Origin: Deltaproteobacteria bacterium
GTDB taxonomy: Bacteria; Desulfobacterota; Syntrophobacteria; B119-G9
DNA: 11,665 nt
Direction of reading: 5' to 3'
Assembly (NCBI GenBank): GCA_003646715.1
Contig: QMLL01000021.1
Location: forward strand, 1-11,665
The translations under genes were made by a program, and so were the position numbers. Shown in pieces: positions 1 through 6,720 of this stretch (within the stretch, counting starts at the first letter, position 1; every line of letters begins with the position of its first letter). Under the pieces are notes generated by a model. It worked only from the letters and a program-made list of their open reading frames with translations, had not been told where the DNA came from and did no database searches.

Positions 1-3000
1 AAAAGTTTTCTAAAACTACTATCTTACCTCCTTCTTGTCGCTATTCTTATCTCAGTTCTCTTGATCTCACTTGCGGCATATCTCTATTATCATCCAGAGC
101 AAACAAAACGGATTCTCCTAAAAACCCTCACAAAGAACCTGAATCGAAGGATTGAAGCTGAAAAGTTTTACTTCAAATTGCAACCTCTGGTGCTCGAAGC
201 GGAAAGGGTAAAGATTTATCGAAAAGACCAATCTCAAAAACCTGAGCTTGTGCTCAAGAAATTTAGCATTGCAGCCAAACCTTCACGCAAAAACCTCTGG
301 GATATCTGGCGTTACAAACATATCAGAATTGAAGGTCTCACCGCGCACCTGACAGAAAAATTTTTAGAAGAAATTTTTAAACCTTCAACCACCCCGCAAA
401 ATTTTATCACCAGATCCATTCTCCGCTGGTTCCTGGAGAATCTGAAAAAGAAATTCGAAGTAGAAGAAGTATCCTTTTCAGACTGTTCTGCATCATGGCA
501 ATCCAGGGATTTGTCGATAGAACTTGATGGTATCAATCTAAATATTGGCCGAAGCGAAATCTCGAAAATAGGTCCTCTGGATATTAAAGTGGACTCCTTC
601 AACCTTGTTTCCAGATCCCTCAAAAACCTCGAGTGCACAATTTCTGGTGTTGAAGGCTCAGGAAAAGTGTCATTTGAAAATGGGATAATAAATCTTGAAA
701 GTACGCTTCATGTGGAAAAACTCCAATCGAGCACAGAAGATTTTGGGCTGGAAAAAGCTTCACTGGATGCCCGGATTTTATATTCACCACCATTAATTAA
801 CATCGAGGCAATCACCCTGACTATCCCCGAAGAAACTCCGGTTGTTCTAAAAATAATAAAAAGCGAGAAGTTATGGGGCAAGCTTACGGGCAGTTTGATC
901 TTTGATCTTCGCAAAAAACTATTGAAGCATTCCACCATGAAAATCTCTGTTCTAAATATCTTTGAAATAGCAAGCTCTGCCGCTTCAAGCACCGAGAATC
1001 CCGATATAATTAACCTCAGGATTAGTTCTTCACCGGTGCCGGTTGAAAAGCTTTATAGCATTTACAAAAGCAAACTTCCTGCAGGATTGCAAAAGCTCAG
1101 ATTCCTCGCTCCCTGGCATCCGAAAGTCACTGCCGATATTAATGCTACACTGACGGATTCTCTGCCCATTATCCGGTCCAGTGTGCGTATTGGCACCGAA
1201 AGACTAAGAGTTGGCTCCGGACAAACTGAAATCCAGTGTTCCCCCAGGCTCAGCCTTGATCTTCTGTACAAGAACAAGCATCTCGAAGCCAATGGTTCCC
1301 TCGAACTGGGAGACGGCTTTCTTCAAATTTCCAACAACAAAAGCGTAAACTGGGATGCCAAAGTTCTGGTTAATTTAAAAGATTCTTTACTGGCAATTGA
1401 CAAAGTGACAATTCACGCGAGGTCCGGGAAGATTCCAATCTTACCTAAGATAACTCTGGAAGGGAAATCTTTCCTGGATATGGCATCTTCACAGATCAAA
1501 GAATGCAAAGCAATTCTCAAGGGGCCGGAAATCGGCACCCTGAACATTACCATAGAAGGAGGCTGGAACGAAAAAGATAAAATCACGTGCATTATTGATT
1601 GGGGAAAACACAATCTGGGTAAGATACTTGACTTTTATGATATTACCAGGACACCGTGGGAAATTATTGCCAGTAACAAAATCAAACTAATGATTTCTCG
1701 CCTGACGGACACCCGGAGCAAAATCCATGTTGTGCTCAAAGCCATTGTTGACTCTCTATCCGACCGCGACTATCAGTACGGAGGCGAAAAGATATCCATA
1801 AACGGTGATCTGGTGCTGGATGTTGCTAGTGGTGGTATATCATTTAAGGGAAAAGTGCTTGCTCCAAAGGGGGAGTTGCTTGCAAAACTCTATTACGTAA
1901 ATTTTACAAAAAATGCCTTCAGCTGGAATTTCTCCGGTAAGTATAACGAGAAAAATTCAGTACTGATTTTCGACAGGTCCAGGCTTGACCTCAGGAAGAT
2001 TGTTACTCTTTTTGTTCCGGGAAGTTTTCGATTTAAGAACGAAACCCTTAATTCCTTTGCATTTCGAGTCAAAATACCGGACACACCTGTAACCCAACTA
2101 TTCGACTTCTTCGTCAAAGAACCTTATAAAGACGAAATCCCTAATCTCAACACGTTGACAACGAGAGGGGAAATGGGTATCTCTCTAATGGCCAGGGGTA
2201 CGCCATCCAGGCCAACAATCAAAGGCGAAATATTCCTGGATCAGCTATTTTTGAAACTGAAAAATAAAAAAACCGGTGAATACACAATAACCGGAAAGAT
2301 ACCGGTCTGGTTGGAACCGCTGGCCAAAAAGAATGCCTGGAAACAAAAAGAAAAACCGCTCGAAACGAAGATTAAAATATCTATAGGATCTCTTCCGCTT
2401 CTCGGAAATTTTGCATTCACTCAAAACGTGTACGCTCTTCCGAACCTGATCAGATTTAACGATCACATAATAGTAAAAAATGACACCTTCGACCTCAATA
2501 TAAAACCAATTGAAATTCTTTTCCAGCCTCCAAAGAGGATGGAATTAGAAACAGGACTTCAGGTTAACAAGGTCAACCTTGGGAAAATCATTTCAACGTT
2601 TGTATCTTTGAACAAACCGCTGGAAGGATATCTAACGGGCAACCTGCCGCTAATCAAGATTGAAAACGGTAATTTAAGAAGCAGGGGGTCTTTAACAGCA
2701 AAAATATTCCATGGCACGGTGAAAATAACACATCTGACCGTGGAGAATGTATTCAGCGCAAACAGAATTTTCGGTGCCGAGATTGATTTCAGCGACCTCA
2801 ATCTGGAAGAATTGACGACGATAACCAATTTTGGCAAAATAACAGGAGTTTTAGAAGGATATATTCACAACCTGAAAATCGCGTACGGGCAGCCGGTATC
2901 TTTCGATGCACTCTTTCAAACAGTTAAAAAAAAGGGAATTTCACAGAAAATTAACGTCAAAGCGGTGGATAATATTGCTCAGTTAGGAGGTTCCGGCTCT

Positions 3001-3267
3001 TCGTTCCAGGGACTGGGTAAGCTAGTGACGGTATTTTTCAAAGAATTTCCCTATGAACAAATTGGCATTAGGTGTAAACTCAATAATGACGTCTTTACAA
3101 TCAGGGGAACCGTGATTTCGGATCATACGGAATACCTGGTGAAAAGAAGTGGTTTTACGGGGATTAATGTTATTAACAGGAATCCGAACAACAACATCAG
3201 TTTTAAGGATATGATCAAGCGATTGAAAAGAATAACAAAGACTTCAAAACCTGTTGTGAATCCATAA
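1..3267 (+). CDS. YdbH-like AsmA-superfamily inter-membrane bridge protein (5' partial)
   Basis: Seen: the frame is open from position 1 to the TAA at 3265-3267, about 1,088 codons. A TTG at 61 could be read as a start, but it lies inside a hydrophobic helix (codons at about nt 16-90: Leu/Ile/Val/Ala-rich, ending in Tyr-Leu-Tyr-Tyr). The real start is therefore upstream of the window and this is an N-terminal inner-membrane anchor. The rest is a long periplasmic region of alternating polar/hydrophobic beta-strand-like segments with few cysteines, as in AsmA/TamB/YhdP/YdbH proteins, which form hydrophobic beta-sheet grooves that shuttle phospholipid between membranes. The C-terminal part (about nt 2560-3250) has the most conserved look, with an Asp-Asn-Ile-Ala-Gln-Leu-Gly-Gly segment near nt 2970 and a basic tail. 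Context decides the subfamily: the next gene carries YnbE and YdbL-type segments, matching the E. coli ydbH-ynbE-ydbL order. Orthology to YdbH rather than another AsmA clan member is inferred. Confidence 0.8.
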   Translation, partial: KSFLKLLSYLLLVAILISVLLISLAAYLYYHPEQTKRILLKTLTKNLNRRIEAEKFYFKLQPLVLEAERVKIYRKDQSQKPELVLKKFSIAAKPSRKNLWDIWRYKHIRIEGLTAHLTEKFLEEIFKPSTTPQNFITRSILRWFLENLKKKFEVEEVSFSDCSASWQSRDLSIELDGINLNIGRSEISKIGPLDIKVDSFNLVSRSLKNLECTISGVEGSGKVSFENGIINLESTLHVEKLQSSTEDFGLEKASLDARILYSPPLINIEAITLTIPEETPVVLKIIKSEKLWGKLTGSLIFDLRKKLLKHSTMKISVLNIFEIASSAASSTENPDIINLRISSSPVPVEKLYSIYKSKLPAGLQKLRFLAPWHPKVTADINATLTDSLPIIRSSVRIGTERLRVGSGQTEIQCSPRLSLDLLYKNKHLEANGSLELGDGFLQISNNKSVNWDAKVLVNLKDSLLAIDKVTIHARSGKIPILPKITLEGKSFLDMASSQIKECKAILKGPEIGTLNITIEGGWNEKDKITCIIDWGKHNLGKILDFYDITRTPWEIIASNKIKLMISRLTDTRSKIHVVLKAIVDSLSDRDYQYGGEKISINGDLVLDVASGGISFKGKVLAPKGELLAKLYYVNFTKNAFSWNFSGKYNEKNSVLIFDRSRLDLRKIVTLFVPGSFRFKNETLNSFAFRVKIPDTPVTQLFDFFVKEPYKDEIPNLNTLTTRGEMGISLMARGTPSRPTIKGEIFLDQLFLKLKNKKTGEYTITGKIPVWLEPLAKKNAWKQKEKPLETKIKISIGSLPLLGNFAFTQNVYALPNLIRFNDHIIVKNDTFDLNIKPIEILFQPPKRMELETGLQVNKVNLGKIISTFVSLNKPLEGYLTGNLPLIKIENGNLRSRGSLTAKIFHGTVKITHLTVENVFSANRIFGAEIDFSDLNLEELTTITNFGKITGVLEGYIHNLKIAYGQPVSFDALFQTVKKKGISQKINVKAVDNIAQLGGSGSSFQGLGKLVTVFFKEFPYEQIGIRCKLNNDVFTIRGTVISDHTEYLVKRSGFTGINVINRNPNNNISFKDMIKRLKRITKTSKPVVNP

Positions 3268-3289
3268 TTAGAAGAAAGGAGATTTAGAG

Positions 3290-3889
3290 ATGATAAGGCA
3301 AAACAGCAGTAAGTTATTTATTTTGATGATTCTTTTTATGGTTTTTTCATGTGTAACTATAAATATCTATTTTCCTGCCGAGAAAGTACAAAAGGTTGCG
3401 GACGAAATAGCAAAAGAAGTCAGGGGCGAAGAAGTGAAAGAAAAGCCTGCGCCCGAGCCCAAGAGCGAAAAACAGGGTATGCTCTTCAACCTCAGAATCG
3501 CCGATCTTTTTGTACCCTCGGTAGCGCGAGCTGAAAGCGCTACTGAAGTCAGCAACGCGGTAATTCGCAGCATAAAGGAAAAAATGAAAAGAAGATTCCC
3601 GCAGCTTGTGCCTTACTTCAATGCCGGGAACATTGGTGAAGACAACAGGGGTTATTTGAGCCTGAGAAATGTTTCAGGGCTGAGTGTGAAGCAAAGAGCC
3701 AGGCTGAACAAGCTTGTAAAAGCTGAAAACAAAGACAGGCAAATTCTGTATACGGAAGTCGCCAAGGCTTTACAAATAGCGCCGGACCAGGTGTCCAGGG
3801 TTGGAAAGATATTTGCCAAGAAGTGGCACGAAACATCCAAAAAAGGGTGGTGGATACAGCTTGATGAGGGAACCTGGAGAAAGAAGTAA
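3290..3889 (+). CDS. Lipoprotein fusing YnbE-like and YdbL-like (DUF1318) segments
   Basis: 199 aa. ATG at 3290 follows AAGGAG (3276-3281) with 8 nt spacing, 22 nt after the AsmA-like gene. Residues 8-20 are a hydrophobic signal segment ending in a lipobox V-F-S-C with Cys21 as the predicted lipidated residue. Residues 22-46 (Val-Thr-Ile-Asn-Ile-Tyr-Phe-Pro, then a charged helix) resemble E. coli YnbE, a lipoprotein of about 61 aa that stacks onto YdbH. A Pro/Glu/Lys linker (about 47-62) leads to residues about 84-199, which resemble YdbL/DUF1318: a Gly-Tyr-Leu segment, a helix with Lys-Ala-Glu-Asn-Lys-Asp-Arg, Val-Ala-Lys-Ala ... Val-Gly-Lys-Ile-Phe-Ala, and a terminal Gly-Trp-Trp-Ile-Gln ... 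Gly-Thr-Trp-Arg-Lys-Lys. In E. coli YdbL is a separate periplasmic protein proposed to help YdbH-YnbE interaction. Here both roles are probably in one outer-membrane-anchored chain. DUF1318 is fairly secure; the YnbE part is inferred from the motif and gene order. Confidence 0.82.
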   Translation: MIRQNSSKLFILMILFMVFSCVTINIYFPAEKVQKVADEIAKEVRGEEVKEKPAPEPKSEKQGMLFNLRIADLFVPSVARAESATEVSNAVIRSIKEKMKRRFPQLVPYFNAGNIGEDNRGYLSLRNVSGLSVKQRARLNKLVKAENKDRQILYTEVAKALQIAPDQVSRVGKIFAKKWHETSKKGWWIQLDEGTWRKK

Positions 3890-3936
3890 GACATAGGGCG
3901 CCAGACCATTATGTAGGTAATGAGTGAAAACATTCC

Positions 3937-3965
3937 TTGACATATTATTGAGGAACGGTTACGTT
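3937..3965 (+). promoter_or_regulatory. Candidate sigma-70 promoter for the SlyD-like gene
   Basis: A perfect TTGACA (3937-3942) is followed after 17 nt by TACGTT (3960-3965), a weak -10 that keeps the first T, second A and last T. The region between genes is 118 nt and AT-rich just before the start codon, which fits an independent promoter for the prolyl isomerase. No clear terminator precedes it, so read-through from the lipoprotein gene is also possible. Confidence 0.4.
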
Positions 3966-4007
3966 ATTTAAAATGTTTTAAATTTCAAAATTTACAAGGA
4001 GAACGAA

Positions 4008-4481
4008 ATGGAGAAAGTGAAGAGTGGTCATTTTGTGAAAGTGCATTACACTGGGAAGCTTGAAAGCGGAGAAGTATTTGATTCAAGCAGAAACGCACAA
4101 CCTATCGAAATTAAGGTTGGAGCGGGTCAGGTTATTAAAGGCTTTGAAGATGCACTCATCGGAATGGCCGTGAATGAAACGAAGACTTTTACTCTTTCAC
4201 CCGAAGAAGCTTACGGGGAGAGAGACGAGAACCTGGAACAAACTTTTATGAAATCCAGTCTGCCGCCCAATTTTGAGCCGAAAGTCGGTGAAATTCTTGG
4301 ACTTCAAACTCCCGAAGGACATCAAATACCGGCAACGGTCAAAGACGTAGACTCGGAAAAGATCGTTGTTGATCTTAACCACCCTCTTGCAGGGAAATCT
4401 CTTACCTTTGAAATTGAGGTAATGGAAATTAACGAGTGTGCAAGTGCTTCCATGTGTGGCGGTTGCAGCTGCAGTTGTTAG
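4008..4481 (+). CDS. slyD: SlyD-type FKBP peptidyl-prolyl cis-trans isomerase
   Basis: 157 aa. ATG is preceded by AAGGAG (3996-4001) at 6 nt spacing. The FKBP fold is split as in SlyD: residues 1-70 hold Val-Lys-Val-His-Tyr-Thr-Gly-Lys, the Gly-Glu-Val-Phe-Asp-Ser-Ser strand, and Gly-Gln-Val-Ile-Lys-Gly-Phe-Glu with Ala-Leu-Ile-Gly-Met. The segment Pro-Glu-Glu-Ala-Tyr-Gly-Glu-Arg opens the insert-in-flap chaperone domain (about 70-125). The FKBP domain closes with Asn-His-Pro-Leu-Ala-Gly-Lys-Ser-Leu-Thr-Phe near 127-138. The protein is cytoplasmic: it catalyses prolyl isomerisation and acts as a folding chaperone. The tail has five cysteines in the last 14 residues but no histidines, a short form of the metal-binding tail that in E. 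coli SlyD binds nickel and helps hydrogenase maturation. The family is secure; the metal role is inferred. Confidence 0.92.
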   Translation: MEKVKSGHFVKVHYTGKLESGEVFDSSRNAQPIEIKVGAGQVIKGFEDALIGMAVNETKTFTLSPEEAYGERDENLEQTFMKSSLPPNFEPKVGEILGLQTPEGHQIPATVKDVDSEKIVVDLNHPLAGKSLTFEIEVMEINECASASMCGGCSCSC

Positions 4482-4513
4482 TTACACGAACACTAGAACA
4501 GCATTGAATTATG

Positions 4514-4542
4514 AAAGAGCCGGAAAATACCCGGCTTTTTTT
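4514..4542 (+). terminator. Rho-independent terminator after the SlyD-like gene
   Basis: A GC-rich stem AGCCGG (4518-4523) pairs with CCGGCT (4531-4536) around a 7-nt loop. The A-rich left flank and the T run (4536-4542) can extend it with A-T and one G-T pair. It sits 32 nt past the slyD stop and just before the stop of the convergent gene. On the minus strand the hairpin is followed by only a short T-containing stretch, so termination in that direction would be weaker. Confidence 0.85.
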
Positions 4543-4547
4543 GTTAT

Positions 4548-5324
4548 TTATTTTATCCGGAAAGTGGCAATATCCTGGATCTGAATAGGTCTCTGAAAAA
4601 TCAGATCCGTGGAAGAAAAGGCAAGTAAAAGGCCCTGGGTATTGGTGGCTTTAGCTATGCGCCACCAGTTTTCTTTGCTCAACCCCCTTTCAACAGTGGT
4701 AATAATCAATGCTCCTTCCAGTTCCTTGCTGCCTCTCAAAACCATGAACTGGCGATGATTGGTGAACGCGAACAATACCCGTCCGTTGGTAAGAAGATAG
4801 TTGTACTCCCCGGGATATTCTTCAAGCATTCTTGAGGTGCTCCATTCCAGAGCGTCAAAGAGTCCAGGTACGTTCTTCGATTTTTCGTAGTACTCAAGAA
4901 TATGGTCCCTTAAAAACTCGAAAGCACGTGCAGAATCACTGACCAGGTCTTCGAGCACAGCGTTCCTGGTTCTGTAGGATTCGATGGATGGAGCTTTTCC
5001 GTTATGCGCGAATATCCAATCATATCCAAGAAAATTCATAACGAAGGGATGGGCATGACATTCGTCAACGGGGCCGCTGGTACGAAAACGTATATGAGAT
5101 ATTATGATATTGCTTCTTACGACTCTTGCCAGCCTCTGAAAGCTATCGTGCAAAATCCCCGGAATATAAACCTGGCTTGCAGACTTTTCTACGAAGGCTC
5201 TGCAATTACGGTAGTACCCGATACCCCACCCGTCCATGTTCTTTCGCCCCTGCAGGGCGAAGACGGGTAATGACTTAGGCGCCGAATACTGTCTTCTGGC
5301 TGATAGAGCAAATAGCTCACACAC
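4548..5324 (-). CDS. Stand-alone class II glutamine amidotransferase-like protein (YafJ/EgtC type)
   Basis: 258 aa, starting at GTG (5324-5322) with AAAGAGGG 6 nt upstream. This start puts Cys at residue 2, which becomes the N-terminal nucleophile of class II (Ntn) amidotransferases once Met is removed. Supporting motifs in order: Asn29-Met-Asp-Gly-Trp-Gly-Ile-Gly-Tyr, Ser76-His-Ile-Arg-Phe-Arg-Thr-Ser-Gly, Cys89-His-Ala-His-Pro-Phe, and Phe105-Ala-His-Asn-Gly-Lys, which form the glutamine pocket and oxyanion site. There is no synthase domain; the length fits the stand-alone GATase_4 family (YafJ-like), whose members are mostly of unknown substrate. EgtC, a gamma-glutamyl hydrolase of ergothioneine synthesis, has the same fold, but no egt genes are visible here. 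It may hydrolyse a gamma-glutamyl amide or hand ammonia to an unlinked partner. It is the only minus-strand gene and is convergent with slyD. Confidence 0.85.
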   Translation of the reverse strand: MCELFALSARRQYSAPKSLPVFALQGRKNMDGWGIGYYRNCRAFVEKSASQVYIPGILHDSFQRLARVVRSNIIISHIRFRTSGPVDECHAHPFVMNFLGYDWIFAHNGKAPSIESYRTRNAVLEDLVSDSARAFEFLRDHILEYYEKSKNVPGLFDALEWSTSRMLEEYPGEYNYLLTNGRVLFAFTNHRQFMVLRGSKELEGALIITTVERGLSKENWWRIAKATNTQGLLLAFSSTDLIFQRPIQIQDIATFRIK

Positions 5325-5407
5325 TGGTTGCCCTCTTTAAGTCCACGATCCACAAAACATAACCAACATGAAATTTCCGCGCTATCTTTTTCGCTACTTC
5401 TATAAAT

Positions 5408-5436
5408 TGAATAACACTAAAATTAGAAAATTCCAA
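5408..5436 (-). promoter_or_regulatory. Weak candidate promoter for the amidotransferase gene
   Basis: Read on the minus strand, TTGGAA (5436-5431) is followed after 17 nt by TATTCA (5413-5408). This would give a leader of roughly 75 nt before the GTG start. Matches to consensus are partial and the region is AT-rich, so this is only a suggestion. Confidence 0.22.
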
Positions 5437-5478
5437 CTTGCTCCTTGCTCAGCAGCCACTGAAAAAGATTCCCGCCAC

Positions 5479-5508
5479 TTGACACCGCTTTATTAAATTC
5501 TTTATTTT
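5479..5508 (+). promoter_or_regulatory. Candidate sigma-70 promoter for the GT4-GH130 gene cluster
   Basis: A perfect TTGACA (5479-5484) with an 18-nt spacer to TATTTT (5503-5508), or 17 nt to TTATTT (5502-5507). The start of transcription would be about 50 nt before the glycosyltransferase ATG. It is the first promoter-like site upstream of seven codirectional genes, so it may serve them all. Confidence 0.42.
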
Positions 5509-5567
5509 TTCATTAGATTTAACCGTAATTCTTCTTAATGCTTTAACGAAAGTTGAGGTGATGAAAG

Positions 5568-6707
5568 ATGAGAGTAGGTTTCGTATCAACTTATCCACCG
5601 ATTGAGTGCGGGATTGCCACATATACTCAGTATCTGACCGAGGCGCTGAGAAAAAAGCACACAGACGTTTACATCGTATCTCACGTGGGAGGATCCGGAA
5701 CACAGGTATTTCCCACCTTTGATTATGAAGATGGAGATATCGCCGAGAAGGCTTATTCAATGATGATAAGGTTTACTCCGGACATCGTACACATTCAGCA
5801 CGAGTTCGGTTTATTCGGAAAATACATGGGTGTGTCGGTTGTTCCGCTGATCATACAATTCCGTCTCATAGGCATACCGGTTATAACCACTCTGCATACC
5901 ATCTATAAAGAAATTCCTCGCGAACACCAAATAATAATCAAGGCAATATTTGCCAATTCAAACCGGGTAGTTGTACACGAATCATACCAGAAAAAATCTC
6001 TGGAAAAAATTCTGGACAGGGAACAAATAGAAAAAATTGCAGTGATACCTCATGGAGCTCGAGAAGTTGCCCCTATTCCTGATGCCAAGGCAAAATTGGG
6101 ACTACCAACTGATAAAAAGGTAATTCTTATTATCGGATATTTCAGACCATCGAAGAACTTCGAACTTGTTGTAGATATCTTTCCGGAGATACTGGAGAAA
6201 GTTCCTGATGCCATTTTAGTGGTTGCGGGTAAGATCAGAGGAAGTGAGCATATTGAGTATCGGAACATGCTATTCAACAAAATTGAGGGATCTCCATCAC
6301 GGGAACATATCTATTTAATCAGAGGCCAGTTGCCGCAGCATGTTTTCGATACCATACTTTCTGCTGCTGACGTGGTGGTTTTACCATACAAGATAAGCTC
6401 TCAAAGCGGAATACTTGCCCATTGCCTTGCATTTGGGAAACCCATTGTAACGAGCAGCACCGAGGCCATGAAGCTAGCCATTGACAAGTCCGGCACCGGC
6501 CTCATTAGCGAAGACAGGGCTGACTTTATCAATAACATTGCTCGAATTTTATCAGACGAAAAGCTTGCAGCCAAGATGTCCGAAAATGCACGAAAATACG
6601 TGAAAGAAAAAATATCGTGGTCCAGGATAGCGGACAAACACATAGAAATTTACCAGAATCACATGGACATACCAAAACTCCATACAGGAATAATTCTCGT
6701 GGAATAA
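5568..6707 (+). CDS. GT4-family (GT-B fold) glycosyltransferase, probable mannosyltransferase
   Basis: 379 aa. ATG is preceded by GAGGTG (5555-5560) at 7 nt; an in-frame alternative is not better placed. The N-terminal Rossmann domain shows Pro-Pro-Ile-Glu-Cys-Gly-Ile-Ala-Thr-Tyr-Thr (10-20), Asp-Ile-Val-His-Ile-Gln-His-Glu-Phe-Gly (72-81), and Thr-Leu-His-Thr (108-111). The C-terminal nucleotide-sugar domain starts near Gly190-Tyr-Phe-Arg193-Pro-Ser-Lys196-Asn, with Arg193/Lys196 as the usual phosphate-binding pair, and has Ser-Ala-Ala-Asp-Val-Val-Val-Leu-Pro-Tyr (265-274). The usual E-x7-E motif of GT4 is replaced by Ser277-x7-His285 before Ala-Phe-Gly-Lys-Pro. It probably uses a nucleotide-sugar such as GDP-mannose in the cytoplasm. 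The next gene, 13 nt away, is a GH130 phosphorylase, which favours a mannosyl substrate; sugar and acceptor remain inferred. Confidence 0.85.
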   Translation: MRVGFVSTYPPIECGIATYTQYLTEALRKKHTDVYIVSHVGGSGTQVFPTFDYEDGDIAEKAYSMMIRFTPDIVHIQHEFGLFGKYMGVSVVPLIIQFRLIGIPVITTLHTIYKEIPREHQIIIKAIFANSNRVVVHESYQKKSLEKILDREQIEKIAVIPHGAREVAPIPDAKAKLGLPTDKKVILIIGYFRPSKNFELVVDIFPEILEKVPDAILVVAGKIRGSEHIEYRNMLFNKIEGSPSREHIYLIRGQLPQHVFDTILSAADVVVLPYKISSQSGILAHCLAFGKPIVTSSTEAMKLAIDKSGTGLISEDRADFINNIARILSDEKLAAKMSENARKYVKEKISWSRIADKHIEIYQNHMDIPKLHTGIILVE

Positions 6708-6720
6708 GGGGGTAACAGCT

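Noticed and set aside
61..3267. TTG at position 61 as the start of the AsmA-like protein
   Set aside because: The same frame is open back to position 1 and encodes the first half of the membrane helix. Starting at 61 would cut the anchor in two, so the true start lies outside the window.
3652..3933. 93-codon minus-strand open frame over the end of the lipoprotein gene
   Set aside because: It is antisense to the conserved DUF1318 region, with no recognisable motif.
5004..5270. 88-codon plus-strand frame opposite the amidotransferase
   Set aside because: It covers the amidotransferase motifs Asn-Met-Asp-Gly-Trp-Gly and His-Ala-His-Pro-Phe on the other strand; no family resemblance and no ribosome binding site worth noting.
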